Positions 1-8,570 are shown, numbered from the stretch's first letter. The stretch is DNA of 64,000 nt from Myxococcales bacterium (GCA_020633335.1 JACKDU010000017.1:29713-93712); one strand, 5' to 3'. A program made the numbers and translations. The notes: generated from the sequence alone by a model not told the origin.

Positions 1-1
1 G

Positions 2-532
2 CGGATCCCGAGCGAGGCCGACCTCTCGGTCCAGGCCGCTCGGGGGGCGCTCGGTCGCGGCGATCGGGAGGCCGCCGAGGCGGCGCTCCAGGTCGCGCTC
101 TCGATCGAGCCCGACCACGCCGACGCCCACCTGGAGCTCGCCCGCCTCGCCCTCGCGGACGGCGACCGGGAGGCGCTCAAGGCCCACGCCGACGCGATCG
201 CGCCCCACCTCGCGCAGGCCGAGGCGGCCGCCTCGCTGGTCGCGCTCGCCGACCTCGCGGACGCCTGCCAGGGCGCCGGCGGCGAGGCGGCGCTCCGGGC
301 GAAGCTGGCCGATGCGCCAGGTGACCACATGGCCCGCTACCACCTCGGCTGCTGCCTCGCGGTCGCCGGCCGCCACCGCGAGGCGCTGGTCGAGCTCCTC
401 GCGGTGATCGAGGCGACCCGCAAGGAGCCGCGGAGGCACGCCCACCAGGCGATGCTGACGATCTTCAAGGTCCACGGGCGGGCCGACGACCTCGTCGATC
501 AATTCCAGCGCAAGCTGCAGATCGTCCTCTAG
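2..532 (+). CDS. C-terminal part of CnoX/YbbN-like thioredoxin-TPR co-chaperone (5' end outside window)
   Basis: The reading frame is open from the first bases of the window and ends at a TAG, so only the C-terminal ~176 residues are present. Two TPR-like helical segments are visible (ALGRGDREAAEAALQVAL; GCCLAVAGRHREALVELL). The last ~60 residues match the C-terminal domain pattern of YbbN/CnoX proteins: a REALxELL helix, a basic segment, AMLTIFKVHG, and a closing LVDQFQRKLQIVL. In that family an N-terminal thioredoxin domain precedes the TPR part and the protein acts as a holdase and redox chaperone in the cytoplasm; the thioredoxin domain would lie upstream and cannot be checked here. It could be another short TPR protein. 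The assignment rests on the C-terminal pattern only. Confidence 0.6.
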   Translation, partial: RIPSEADLSVQAARGALGRGDREAAEAALQVALSIEPDHADAHLELARLALADGDREALKAHADAIAPHLAQAEAAASLVALADLADACQGAGGEAALRAKLADAPGDHMARYHLGCCLAVAGRHREALVELLAVIEATRKEPRRHAHQAMLTIFKVHGRADDLVDQFQRKLQIVL

Positions 533-539
533 GCGGCCG

Positions 540-1151
540 CTACTTCTTCGCCTTCTCGTAGGTGCCGACCAGCTCGACCTCGCCGAGGACGTGGCCCTTG
601 ATCGCCGCGTCGAGCTCGGCCCGGGTCGGCTCGCCGAGATCGCCGAGGGCGACGTCGAGGGCGTAGAGCCGAAAGAAGTAGCGGTGGCGGCCGATCGGCG
701 GGCAGGGGCCGCCGTAGCCGGTGCGCTTCCAGTCGTTCTTGCCCTCGCGGATCCCCGCGGGGAGGGCGGCGCTCGTCCCCTCGGCGAGGCCGGTGAGCGC
801 CGGCGGGATGTCGTAGAGCACCCAGTGGACCCAGATCCGCTTGGGGGCCGCGGGATCGGGGGCGTCGGGATCGTCGACGATCAGCGCCAGCGTGCGGGTG
901 CCGGGCGGCAGCTCCGACCAGGCGAGGGGCGGGGAGGTGTCGTCGCCCTCGCAGGTGTACTTCGCGGGGATCGACGCCATCGGGGCGAAGGCGGTGGAGG
1001 TCAGCTTCATCGCGCTCGTCGGCTCCTTCTTGAGTGCGGGCGACGGGTCGTTCGGGCCGCCGCTCGGGTCGCCCGTCGAGCCGCAGGCGCCGCAGGCGAG
1101 GCTGAGCCCGAGGAGAGCGAGGGGGAGCGCGGGCCGGAGGACGCGTCGCAT
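540..1151 (-). CDS. PEBP/YbhB-YbcL family lipoprotein
   Basis: 203 aa. I chose the start that gives a lipoprotein signal (MRRVLRPALPLALLGLSLACGACGS); upstream in-frame Met codons would add a basic non-signal extension. After a short polar linker comes a complete phosphatidylethanolamine-binding-protein fold: TCEGDDTSPPLAW, the signature DDPDAPDP, HWVLYDIPP, a GYGGPCPP segment and HRYFFRLYALD, which together make the anion-binding pocket of the family. Bacterial members (YbhB, YbcL, 'Raf kinase inhibitor-like') have no settled substrate. The signal suggests envelope anchoring. The gene is divergent from the bestrophin gene, with 94 nt between the starts. No Shine-Dalgarno or TANNNT box is evident at this start. 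Confidence 0.88.
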   Translation of the reverse strand: MRRVLRPALPLALLGLSLACGACGSTGDPSGGPNDPSPALKKEPTSAMKLTSTAFAPMASIPAKYTCEGDDTSPPLAWSELPPGTRTLALIVDDPDAPDPAAPKRIWVHWVLYDIPPALTGLAEGTSAALPAGIREGKNDWKRTGYGGPCPPIGRHRYFFRLYALDVALGDLGEPTRAELDAAIKGHVLGEVELVGTYEKAKK

Positions 1152-1231
1152 CGTCCGACCTTGCCCGGGGCGGCGGCGCGCGGACAAGCGCACGTTTCGC
1201 GGGCAGCGCTGCGGGGCCGCCGAGATGGCGG

Positions 1232-1237
1232 TAGAGT
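1232..1237 (+). promoter_or_regulatory. -10 element (TAGAGT) of a probable leaderless transcript
   Basis: TAGAGT ends 8 nt before the ATG at 1246. The same TANNNT-to-start spacing recurs at several other genes in this window, so transcription probably starts at the A of the ATG. It also decides the start codon: the in-frame ATG at 1225 lies upstream of this element. Confidence 0.5.
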
Positions 1238-1245
1238 CCACGCCG

Positions 1246-2274
1246 ATGATCATCACCCGCCGCTTCCCGCTCCGGACGGTCATTATCTGGGGCTCCCGCG
1301 TCGCCATCCTCGCCGGGCTCTGGGCGGCCGTCGTCTTCGGCGTCTTCGCCGTCACCGGCTGGCGCTTCATCGCCGTGCCCTTCCTGCCGATCGCGACGAT
1401 CGGCACGGCGGTCGCCTTCTACATCGGCTTCAAGAACAACAGCGCCTACGATCGCTTCTGGGAGGGCCGCAAGATCTGGGGCGGGATCGTCAACGCGAGC
1501 CGCACCTGGGCGACGGCCGCGATCGTCTACTCGGACCCCGGCGAGGACGACGAGCGCGCGCGCGCGACCCGGAGGACGCTCCTCTACCGCCAGCTCGCGT
1601 GGATCAACGCGCTCCGCCTCCAGCTCCGCCGGACCTCGCGCTTCCACGACAAGCCCTCGCCGACGACGCGGCGGCGCCTCGACCGGGACGCCGCCCACAT
1701 GCGCAACGACTGGGACACCGAGCTCGCCCCCTTCCTGACGCCGGCGGAGCTCGCCGAGGTGTCGGCGAAGGCGAACCCCGCGACCCAGCTCCTCGCGCGC
1801 CAGGCGAGCGAGCTCCGCGATCTCACGCTCTCTGGCCGATTGGACATGTTCCGACAGATCGAGCTCATGGGGGTGATCAAGGAGCTCTTCGAGCTCCAGG
1901 GGCGCTGCGAGCGGATCAAGAACACGCCCTTCCCCCGGCCCTACGCCGAGTTCAGCCGGATCTTCACCCGCGTCTTCGTCTTCCTCCTCCCCTTCGGCCT
2001 CCTCGACGTCTTCGCCGACCACGTCCGCGAGGCGACGACGACCTTCGAGAGCGTCAGCCCGGTGATCCCGATGATCCTCGCGTCGACCCTCGTGAGCTGG
2101 GTCTTCGCGACCATGGAGGGGATCGGCGACTCGAGCGAGGATCCCTTCGAGCGCAGCATGAACGACGTGCCGATGAACGCGCTCTGCCGGACGATCGAGA
2201 TCGACGTCCGGGAGATGCTCGGCGAGACCTCACTGCCGCCGAAGGAGGCGCCGGCGGGGATCGTCCTCTACTGA
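1246..2274 (+). CDS. Bestrophin/RFP-TM (YneE-like) family channel
   Basis: 342 aa inner-membrane protein. Two transmembrane stretches lie near the N-terminus (TVIIWGSRVAILAGLW and FIAVPFLPIATIGTAVAF) and two near the C-terminus (VFVFLLPFGLLDVF and VIPMILASTLVSWVF). The family hallmarks are present: NSAYDRFWEGRKIWGGIVN after the second helix and SSEDPFE after the last. Bacterial bestrophins form pentameric anion or cation channels; selectivity cannot be told from sequence. ATG 1246 was chosen because of the TAGAGT box 8 nt upstream; 1225 is the alternative and would add MAVESTP. Its stop region overlaps that of the convergent hydrolase gene by 7 nt. Confidence 0.9.
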   Translation: MIITRRFPLRTVIIWGSRVAILAGLWAAVVFGVFAVTGWRFIAVPFLPIATIGTAVAFYIGFKNNSAYDRFWEGRKIWGGIVNASRTWATAAIVYSDPGEDDERARATRRTLLYRQLAWINALRLQLRRTSRFHDKPSPTTRRRLDRDAAHMRNDWDTELAPFLTPAELAEVSAKANPATQLLARQASELRDLTLSGRLDMFRQIELMGVIKELFELQGRCERIKNTPFPRPYAEFSRIFTRVFVFLLPFGLLDVFADHVREATTTFESVSPVIPMILASTLVSWVFATMEGIGDSSEDPFERSMNDVPMNALCRTIEIDVREMLGETSLPPKEAPAGIVLY

Positions 2275-3986
2275 TCAGTGTCCGGTGGGAGAGGTTCGCC
2301 GGCGCAGGGGAGCGTCGCCAGCCAGGCCGCGATCCGGGCGATCACCCGCGGGTCGATCCGGCGATCGGGGTCGTGGAGGAGCCCCATCCCCGGGCGCCCG
2401 CGGTCGTCCATGAGGAGGTGGTCGCGCCCTGGATAGGTCTCAAGGGTCAGGTCGAGGTCGTGCTCGCGGGCGAGCGCCCGCAATTTCTCGGCCTGGGTGA
2501 TCGGCACCTGGAGGTCGGCCTCGCCGTAGAGCGCGAGGATCGGCGCCCGCAAGGCCGCGAGGTCGTCGGCCGGGCGGTGGTCGCGGTGGCTCCGCATCCA
2601 CGCCAGCGAGTCCCGGAGGTCGGCGGGGAGCTCGTCGAGATCGCGGCGATCGAGCTGGCGAAAGAGCGCCCGCTGCTGGCGACGCGCGCGCTCGATCGCC
2701 GCGGGCCCGAGGCCGTGAGCCGGCAGGATCAGCTCGAGCTGGGCGGCGAGGATCTCGAGGAGGGGATCGACCGGGCCGGCGAGGAGGACGACGCCGTCGA
2801 CGTCGCCGCGGCGGCGCGCGAGCGTCGGGGCGATCATCGCCCCCTCGCTGTGGCCGAGGAGCACCCGGCAGCGCCGGAGATCGGGGCGGCGATCGAGCGC
2901 GCCCAGCCAGGCGCCGGCGTCGTCGACCAGGGCGTCGAAGGTCGGCGGCGGCGGCGGGTCGCCGAGGCGCTCGCTCGCGCCGAAGCCCCGCTTGTCGTAG
3001 CGGGCGACCGCCCAGCCGGCGCTCCCGAGGGCGTCGGCGAGGTCGCGGAAGATCATGAAGGGCGCCTCGTCGCGGTCCATCGGCCCGGAGCCGTGGATCA
3101 GCAGGATCGCCGGCGCCGGCGCGCGCTCGGCCGGCGGCAGGGTGAGGGTGCCGGCGAGGCGGGCGTCGGCGGTGGTGACGACGAGCTCCTCCTCGCGGAG
3201 GCCGGCCGGCAGCGGCGGCCGCTCGGGCTCGGGCGGTCGCCAGCCGCTCCGCCGCGCGCGGGCCCCCGCGAGGTCGTCGATCGCCAGGAGCTCGCCGCTC
3301 TCGCCGTCGACCCAGAGGGTGTGGCCGGTAGCGACGGTGCTGGCGAAGAGGCGGACGAGCGTCGCCGGGCGGCCCTCGACCTCGCCCTCGCTCACCTCCC
3401 GGACCTCGACGCGGAGGGGCAGGGGGGCGCGCTCGGCGAGGTTGAGCGGGGCGAGGGTGACGCTCGCGCCGGCCTCGCGCGGGAGGGTCGGCGCGAGCGC
3501 GAACCAGGGGAGGAGGGCGGCCGCCGGGACCTCCATCCGCGGCTCGATCGCCTCGCTCACCACCCAGGCCGGGCCCGCGACGTCGAGGGCACCCTCGGCG
3601 ATCGCCAGGCCCTCGCGGCTCCGCCAGCGGAGCTCGCCCTCGCCCGCCCACACCTCGATCCGCGAGACCAGGCCGGCCCGCTCGAGGCGGGCGCCGTAGC
3701 GGGCGATACCAGATGTCTCAAGGGACACCTCGTCATCGAGGAGGACGACGCGCTCGCCCTCGCGGTCGCGGAGCTCGAGGGCGCCGACGAGATCGCCGCC
3801 CTCGCGGGCGCGGATCGTCGCCTCGCCGGCGGGCTCGTCGGCGGGGCCGACGAGCTCGTAGGTGGCGAGGGCGCGCGAGGGCGCCGCTGGAGGCGCCTCA
3901 CAGGCCACGAAGGCGAGGGCGAGGACCCCCAGGCCGACGCGCCTCCGCGATGAACGGCGCTCGCGCGGGCTTCGGGCCCGATCCAT
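2268..3986 (-). CDS. Lipoprotein alpha/beta hydrolase (esterase/peptidase-like)
   Basis: 572 aa. The chosen start precedes an Arg-rich n-region, a hydrophobic segment and the lipobox-like LAFVAC at about residue 31. Residues ~35-280 form a beta-rich domain without a recognisable family. Residues ~290-560 are an alpha/beta hydrolase: oxyanion-loop region ILLIHGSGPMDRDE, nucleophile elbow GHSEGAM, acidic residue in LYGEADLQVP and catalytic His in GRDHLLM. The HGSGP..D and GHSEG pattern fits envelope or periplasmic esterases with a DUF3887-like or beta N-terminal part. The substrate is unknown. A longer in-frame start at 4154 would add 56 residues of basic, non-signal sequence and was rejected. 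It converges on the bestrophin gene. Confidence 0.85.
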   Translation of the reverse strand: MDRARSPRERRSSRRRVGLGVLALAFVACEAPPAAPSRALATYELVGPADEPAGEATIRAREGGDLVGALELRDREGERVVLLDDEVSLETSGIARYGARLERAGLVSRIEVWAGEGELRWRSREGLAIAEGALDVAGPAWVVSEAIEPRMEVPAAALLPWFALAPTLPREAGASVTLAPLNLAERAPLPLRVEVREVSEGEVEGRPATLVRLFASTVATGHTLWVDGESGELLAIDDLAGARARRSGWRPPEPERPPLPAGLREEELVVTTADARLAGTLTLPPAERAPAPAILLIHGSGPMDRDEAPFMIFRDLADALGSAGWAVARYDKRGFGASERLGDPPPPPTFDALVDDAGAWLGALDRRPDLRRCRVLLGHSEGAMIAPTLARRRGDVDGVVLLAGPVDPLLEILAAQLELILPAHGLGPAAIERARRQQRALFRQLDRRDLDELPADLRDSLAWMRSHRDHRPADDLAALRAPILALYGEADLQVPITQAEKLRALAREHDLDLTLETYPGRDHLLMDDRGRPGMGLLHDPDRRIDPRVIARIAAWLATLPCAGEPLPPDTDQ

Positions 3987-4159
3987 GGCTGATCTTCGCT
4001 CGCCCCCGCGGGCCCGCGCAAGGCGGCCGCGGGCGTCCAGAGCGGGATATGCGCGTTGCCCGCAGGGGTCGACGTGGTGCGCCATTTCGGCCAATCTGCG
4101 CCGGTCGCCGGCCCTCGGCGCCCTCTCTCCCGACGGGGCCGCGACAGGAGCCAACTGAG

Positions 4160-5665
4160 ATGACCCGCACCCTCCTCTTCTGCCTCGCCTCGCTCCCGCT
4201 GCTCATGAGCGCCTGCAAGTCCGTCCCCGGCGGCTCGGGCAAGCGTGAATCCGGCCAGAGCCGGCTGATGGATGAGTCCTTCGCGGCCAAGAACGCCTGC
4301 AACCCGAAGAACCACCTCCGCCCCTTCATCATCGAGTGGGACGCGACCGACATGTCGAGCTTCGAGTCCCACGCGGCCAACGACGTGGTCGTCGTCCGCT
4401 ACGAGGGGTGCGAGCTCCAGGTCCTCGACGAGTGCCGCAACGACTCGGTCCGCGGCTCGCAGGGCGCCTACAAGCCGCCCGAGTGGACCTCGGGCTCGCT
4501 CGAGAAGCTCGAGATCGCCAGCGAGGGCGAGCTCTACGCCAAGCTGCCCCTCGGCGAGGCGACCCTCGGCGGCCGGGTCCGCGGCGGCGAGAAGTTCGAG
4601 ATGGAGTACTACGTCGCCGGCACCCGCAACGCGACCCGCGACTCGGTCTACCGCGCCGACCTCGAGTCCAACCCGGGCTGCGAGGGTGCGACCCACTTCG
4701 TCTACGGCTACAACCTCGGCGCCTTCGCGCTCGGCTCGGTCCAGGACTTCTCGGCCGAGGCCGGTGGCTCGATCTACGGCTTCGGCGCCGGCGGCAACAC
4801 CTCGAAGAGCCGCAAGGCCGACAAGAAGGGCGGCGACCTCGGCAAGTGCCAGTCGGACTCGGCGACCGAGATCGACGGCTGCAAGGCGCCGATCCGCCTG
4901 ACCCTGCGGGCGATCCGCGACGGCGAGGACCCGAACAAGGAGGCGATGCGCGCCCCCGAGACCGATGACTCGCTCAACGCCGCCGGCCAGCTCAGCGCCA
5001 AGATGGACATGAGCGAGGAGGCGCGGGCCCACTACGACGCGGCGGTCACCAAGATGAACTCGAAGGACGGCCCCGGCTGTCTGGCCGAGCTCGACGCCCA
5101 CGACGTGCTCGATCCCAAGCACAAGTCGACCGATCCCAAGGTCCCCTTCGCGATGAATCGCGCGCAGTGCCTGATGATCGCCGGCAAGTGCGACGCCGGG
5201 AAGCAGCTCCTCCGCAAGAACTTCGAGGGGACCGTCGGCCAGACCCAGGGCCCCGAGGCGGTCGATCGTGGGGTCCAGGCGATGGTGATGATGCACTGCC
5301 AGGGGAAGATGGAGCCGCGCGATCAGATCCTCGCGTCGCTCTTCGTCCTCCAGACCGGCGCCTACACCTCGAAGAAGACCGTCAAGGAGTGCTCTGACAA
5401 CTTCAAGACGGTCATGAAGCTCAAGGGCAAGGTCAAGCCGAAGGACGACGAGGACACCCAGATCCGCGATATCGACCGCTCGCTCTACGTCATGGCCCCC
5501 AACTGCTTCGCCCGCGCGGGCGATTGCGACCAGGCGTGGAAGACCTTTGTCGAGGCCTACCCGAAGGATATCCTCGAGAACGTCAAGGATCCGGCGCAGA
5601 AGGATCAGATCATGAAGTCGAACTTCGACTCGATGGTCACCAAGTGCAAGGGCAAGGCGGGATAG
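4160..5665 (+). CDS. Lipoprotein of unknown function, paralog of the next gene
   Basis: 501 aa. A good ribosome site (AGGAG, about 9 nt before the ATG) and a type II signal (LLFCLASLPLLMSAC) fix the start. Residues ~40-210 form a domain with several Cys and charged segments (NHLRPFIIEWDATD, VVVVRYEGCELQVL). After a short linker, residues ~290-500 form an alpha-helical domain that is clearly homologous to the downstream protein: GPGCLAELD versus GVGCLADLD, PNCFARAGDCDQAW versus ANCFARAGECKRAY, and both end FDS.V.+CKGK. The helical half looks TPR-like with paired Cys. The next gene starts 1 nt after the stop, so the two are co-transcribed. I do not recognise a known function; an outer-membrane or periplasmic scaffold role is only an inference. 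Confidence 0.85.
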   Translation: MTRTLLFCLASLPLLMSACKSVPGGSGKRESGQSRLMDESFAAKNACNPKNHLRPFIIEWDATDMSSFESHAANDVVVVRYEGCELQVLDECRNDSVRGSQGAYKPPEWTSGSLEKLEIASEGELYAKLPLGEATLGGRVRGGEKFEMEYYVAGTRNATRDSVYRADLESNPGCEGATHFVYGYNLGAFALGSVQDFSAEAGGSIYGFGAGGNTSKSRKADKKGGDLGKCQSDSATEIDGCKAPIRLTLRAIRDGEDPNKEAMRAPETDDSLNAAGQLSAKMDMSEEARAHYDAAVTKMNSKDGPGCLAELDAHDVLDPKHKSTDPKVPFAMNRAQCLMIAGKCDAGKQLLRKNFEGTVGQTQGPEAVDRGVQAMVMMHCQGKMEPRDQILASLFVLQTGAYTSKKTVKECSDNFKTVMKLKGKVKPKDDEDTQIRDIDRSLYVMAPNCFARAGDCDQAWKTFVEAYPKDILENVKDPAQKDQIMKSNFDSMVTKCKGKAG

Positions 5666-5666
5666 C

Positions 5667-6596
5667 GTGGAGCGCAGTCGGTCGTCACGGGAGCTGATTC
5701 GAGGTCACCTCTTCACCCTCATCCTCTCCGTGGCGGCCGGCGCCTGCACGCCGCGCCCCGACGCGGGCAGCGAGCGGAGCTGTCCGCCCTGCGAGTGCTC
5801 CTGCAACAGCGAGGGGAGCGGCGGGGCGTCGGGTCCGGCGGCGGCCGGTCAGGCTGGCGCGGCCGGTCAGGCCGGTCAGGCCGGTCAGGCCGGTCAGGGT
5901 CCGCAGGGCGGGGCCGCGCTCGCCGGCGGGACGGCGCCGGCGGTCGGCACCGTGACGGCGTCGGGCGTCGACGTCAGCGCCCTCGTCGAGTCGGCCTCCC
6001 GCAAGATGATGCACGACGACGGGGTCGGCTGCCTCGCCGACCTCGACCAGATCGCCGCCCTCGATCCGAAGATGGACTCGCGCCTCGCGGTCACCCGCGG
6101 GCAGTGCGAGATGCTGGTCGGCCGCTGCCAGGAGGGCAAGGCCCGGATCGCCCGCTGGTACGTCGACGAGACCAACATGCACCCCGAGCGGGCGGCGATG
6201 ACCGCCGAGCAGCTCGGGTCGATGCGCTGCCGCGCCGGCGACTCGAGCGACCGCGATCGCCTCCTGCGGGCCTTCTTCGAGCTCCAGCAGGGCGCCTACA
6301 TGCACCCGGTGCCGCCCGAGCAGTGCGAGGAGCACCTCAAGACCGCGCGCGCGCTGATCCCCAAGGTGAAGCCGCGTGACGTCGACGACGGCCAGATCCG
6401 CGGCGGCGCCCAGGCGCTCTTCCACACCGCCGCCAACTGCTTCGCCCGGGCCGGCGAGTGCAAGCGGGCCTACCAGGTCTACCGCGAGCTCTTCCCGCCC
6501 GAGAGCCTGAACGCGATCAGCGATCCGGCGACCCGCGAGAGCGTCGTGCGCTCGGCGTTTGACTCGAGCGTCGAGCGCTGCAAGGGCAAGATCTAG
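5667..6596 (+). CDS. Lipoprotein of unknown function, paralog of the preceding gene
   Basis: 309 aa with a GTG start one base after the preceding stop. The Lipo-signal is LFTLILSVAAGAC. The mature N-terminus has a Cys cluster (CPPCECSC) and a flexible Gly/Ala/Gln linker made of repeated GQA/GQAGQA units, encoded by a 9-bp tandem repeat (GGCCGGTCA) at about 5845-5900. Residues ~105-309 match the helical Cys-containing C-terminal domain of the upstream protein, so this is a shortened paralog lacking the middle domain. The one-base spacing implies translational coupling and perhaps a complex of the two gene products at the same membrane. Function is unknown. Confidence 0.82.
   Translation: MERSRSSRELIRGHLFTLILSVAAGACTPRPDAGSERSCPPCECSCNSEGSGGASGPAAAGQAGAAGQAGQAGQAGQGPQGGAALAGGTAPAVGTVTASGVDVSALVESASRKMMHDDGVGCLADLDQIAALDPKMDSRLAVTRGQCEMLVGRCQEGKARIARWYVDETNMHPERAAMTAEQLGSMRCRAGDSSDRDRLLRAFFELQQGAYMHPVPPEQCEEHLKTARALIPKVKPRDVDDGQIRGGAQALFHTAANCFARAGECKRAYQVYRELFPPESLNAISDPATRESVVRSAFDSSVERCKGKI
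5845..5900 (+). repeat. 9-bp in-phase tandem repeat (GGCCGGTCA-type) coding the GQA linker
   Basis: About five imperfect copies of a 9-bp unit encode AGQ/GQA in the linker. The unit is a multiple of three, so copy-number change lengthens or shortens the linker without a frameshift. Confidence 0.7.
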
Positions 6597-6704
6597 CGAG
6601 CGCGTCGCGGGGGGCGTCGAGCGGAGCGTCGCCATCGCCTCTCTGCGTGCCGTCTGCGCAGAATTGACGCCGCGTGGCCGCTCGTCGACGCGCCTCCGGG
6701 GGCG

Positions 6705-6710
6705 TACGCT
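6705..6710 (+). promoter_or_regulatory. -10 element (TACGCT) of a probable leaderless transcript
   Basis: TACGCT ends 8 nt before the ATG at 6719, the same spacing as at 1232, 7686 and 32702. No convincing -35 was found at 17-18 nt. Confidence 0.4.
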
Positions 6711-6718
6711 CGCCGGCG

Positions 6719-7507
6719 ATGTCGATGGACGAGGTCCTGCCGATCCTCCGGAGCCCCCGCACTCACGGCGAGCTCGAGGTGGTCCGCTCGGTCGATGAGA
6801 TGCTCCTGAGGGATCGCCGGACGGGCGAGCGCTTCCCGGTCCGCGACGGCGTGGCGGAGCTCTTGGTCGCCGCGGCGGTGACCGGGCTCAACCGACGCTA
6901 CCAGCGCTTCTACGATCGAGCAGCGCCGCTCTACGACGCCGCGCTGGGGCTGGCGGCGCGGCTCGCCCGCGGGCGCGAGGCCGACCTCCGCAGGGAGTAC
7001 CTCGGCGACCTCGAGGTCGAGCCCGGCGACCGGGTGCTCGAGGTCTCGGTGGGCACCGGGGCCAACCTCCGGCTCCTGCCGCCGGGTCTCCGCCTGGTCG
7101 GCCTCGACATCTCCCGCGGGATGCTCCGCCGGTGCCGGAGGAACCTGCGGCGCTGGGGGGTGGAGGCGGACCTCATCCTCGGCGACGCCGAGGAGCTGCC
7201 CTTCGTCGACGACGCCTTCGACGCGGTCCTCCACGTCGGGGGGATCAACGCCTTCAACGATCGCCAGCGGGCGCTCGCCGAGATGTTCCGCGTCGCCCGC
7301 CCGGGCGCGAAGGTGGTGGTGGTCGACGAGACCGGCCAGCTCATCGATCGCTTCGCGTGGTTCCCCGGCGCGCGCCAGATGAAGCGCTCCTTCGCCGAGC
7401 GCTTCGAGGCGCCGGTCGGGCTGGTGCCGGCGGCGGCGGTCGAGGTGGGGGCCCGACCGGTCGTCCACGGCGACCTCTACTGCATGAGCTTCCGAAAGCC
7501 CGGCTAG
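6719..7507 (+). CDS. Class I SAM-dependent methyltransferase with N-terminal Trm112-like segment
   Basis: 262 aa, cytoplasmic. Residues ~1-50 resemble the short Trm112-like 'LRSPRTHGEL..VRSVDEMLLRDRRTGERFPVRDGVAELL' module that often precedes UbiE/COQ5-type methyltransferases, here without its Cys residues. Motif I is VLEVSVGTGANL (the usual GxGTG becomes VGTGAN), followed by LVGLDISRGML (acidic motif II), ILGDAEELPF, and DDAFDAVLHVGGI (motif IV region). The family methylates small molecules or quinones; the substrate here is not predictable. The start is set by the TACGCT box 8 nt upstream; the Met six bases further in is an alternative. Confidence 0.88.
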   Translation: MSMDEVLPILRSPRTHGELEVVRSVDEMLLRDRRTGERFPVRDGVAELLVAAAVTGLNRRYQRFYDRAAPLYDAALGLAARLARGREADLRREYLGDLEVEPGDRVLEVSVGTGANLRLLPPGLRLVGLDISRGMLRRCRRNLRRWGVEADLILGDAEELPFVDDAFDAVLHVGGINAFNDRQRALAEMFRVARPGAKVVVVDETGQLIDRFAWFPGARQMKRSFAERFEAPVGLVPAAAVEVGARPVVHGDLYCMSFRKPG

Positions 7508-7685
7508 CCGAGGGGTCGCGCAGACCCGCGCGTGATCGCGTCGAAGTCGCGGCGCGTCGACTTCCCCCGCGAGTGGGTCTGGTACGGGGATCGTCGAGGT
7601 CGATTGGCCCGTAGGGGCGTCCCCAGGGCGTCGCTCGGGCGCGGGGGGAGCCGGGCGCTGGGCCCTCTCACCCTCACCTTCCTGG

Positions 7686-7691
7686 TAGGCT
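7686..7691 (+). promoter_or_regulatory. -10 element (TAGGCT) of a probable leaderless transcript
   Basis: TAGGCT ends 8 nt before the ATG at 7700 with no Shine-Dalgarno between. Confidence 0.45.
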
Positions 7692-7699
7692 CGGGCGCC

Positions 7700-8098
7700 A
7701 TGTCGATCGCCCTCTGGTGCCTCCTCGCCGCCGCGCTCCTCCACCTCGTCACCAAGGCCCCGCTGGCGGCGGCGATGGCCCGCGAGGGGCGGGGCTACGA
7801 CAACCACAACCCGCGGGATCAGCAGGCCCGCCTGGTCGGCTGGGGCCGGCGGGCGAAGGCCGTCCACGACAACCAGATCGAGAGCTTCCCGCTCTTCGCG
7901 GCCGGGGTCGTGGTGGCCACGAGCGCGGCGCCCGCGAGCGGCGCGATCGATCTCCTCGCGCTCGCCTACGTCGCCGCCCGGCTCCTCTTCATGGTCCTCT
8001 ACCTCGCGGACCAGGCGTCGCTCCGCTCGACCGTGTGGACGGTCGGCTACCTCGCCAGCGTCGCCCTGATCGCCGCCCCGCTCTGGGCGGGCCCCTGA
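7700..8098 (+). CDS. MAPEG family integral membrane protein
   Basis: 132 aa with four hydrophobic segments: an N-terminal helix (LWCLLAAALLHLVTKAPLA), ESFPLFAAGVVVAT, LLALAYVAARLLFMVLYLAD and the C-terminal VGYLASVALIAAPL. The pattern R-x(n)-A-x-x-N-x-x-E-x-x-P between helices 1 and 2 (RRAKAVHDNQIESFPLF) and the ARLLFMVLYLAD helix are typical of MAPEG proteins (membrane-associated proteins in eicosanoid and glutathione metabolism). Bacterial members are small trimeric membrane proteins, some with glutathione transferase activity. The gene is monocistronic, and the next gene converges on it with about 40 nt between. Confidence 0.88.
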   Translation: MSIALWCLLAAALLHLVTKAPLAAAMAREGRGYDNHNPRDQQARLVGWGRRAKAVHDNQIESFPLFAAGVVVATSAAPASGAIDLLALAYVAARLLFMVLYLADQASLRSTVWTVGYLASVALIAAPLWAGP

Positions 8099-8138
8099 GC
8101 CGAGGGGCCCCGCCAGGCCGAGCTCGCCGAGCGCCGGC

Positions 8139-8558
8139 TCAGCCGTTGTTGTTGCCGCACTTGCCGAACTCGGTCTGGACCTCGCCGGGGAGCTGCGGGC
8201 AGGCGCCGAAGTCGTTGAAGATGTCGGCGCAGGAGACGCTCGAGTTGGGGTCGGCGCAGTCGAGGTTGTCCCGGAGGCACTTGTTGTAGGTCTTCATCAC
8301 GTCGAGCTGGCAGTCGAGGAGCTCCTTCGACGCCTTCTTGTCGATCGCCAGCGCGTCCTCCACGCAGTCGCGGTCGAGCGCCGCGAAGGGGTCGGAGCTG
8401 AAGTAGTCCTCGCAGGGGGAGCCGTCCGGGGTCGGGAAGTTGCACTCGCAGATGATGTCGACCGACTCCTGGGCCTCGTCCTCGATCTTGTTGAGCTGGG
8501 AGTGGATCGAGCAGCCGAAGAGGAAGAGCAGGGGGAGGAGGAGCGTCTTGCGGGTCAT
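8139..8558 (-). CDS. Small Cys-rich lipoprotein, unknown function
   Basis: 139 aa. Signal peptide MTRKTLLLPLLFLFGC with a clear lipobox (LFGC). The mature part has 10 further Cys in spaced pairs (CEC, CVED, CQLD, CLRDNLDC, CADIF, CPQL, CGNNNG), consistent with several disulfides in the periplasm or on the cell surface. A GTG one codon earlier (8561) is also possible; the ATG is preferred because TACCTT (8570-8565) lies 6 nt upstream, again suggesting a leaderless transcript. No family was recognised. Confidence 0.8.
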   Translation of the reverse strand: MTRKTLLLPLLFLFGCSIHSQLNKIEDEAQESVDIICECNFPTPDGSPCEDYFSSDPFAALDRDCVEDALAIDKKASKELLDCQLDVMKTYNKCLRDNLDCADPNSSVSCADIFNDFGACPQLPGEVQTEFGKCGNNNG

Positions 8559-8564
8559 CACGAG

Positions 8565-8570
8565 AAGGTA
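8565..8570 (-). promoter_or_regulatory. -10 element (TACCTT) upstream of the small lipoprotein
   Basis: TACCTT on the minus strand ends 6 nt before the ATG at 8558. Confidence 0.35.

Noticed and set aside
1225..1245. ATG 1225 as the bestrophin start
   Set aside because: The TAGAGT box lies after it, 8 nt before ATG 1246, the spacing seen at other genes.
591..3953. Long plus-strand open frame (>1100 codons) over the PEBP, bestrophin and hydrolase genes
   Set aside because: Arg/Gly/Pro-rich translation without domains, antisense or out of frame to well-supported genes; an effect of high GC.
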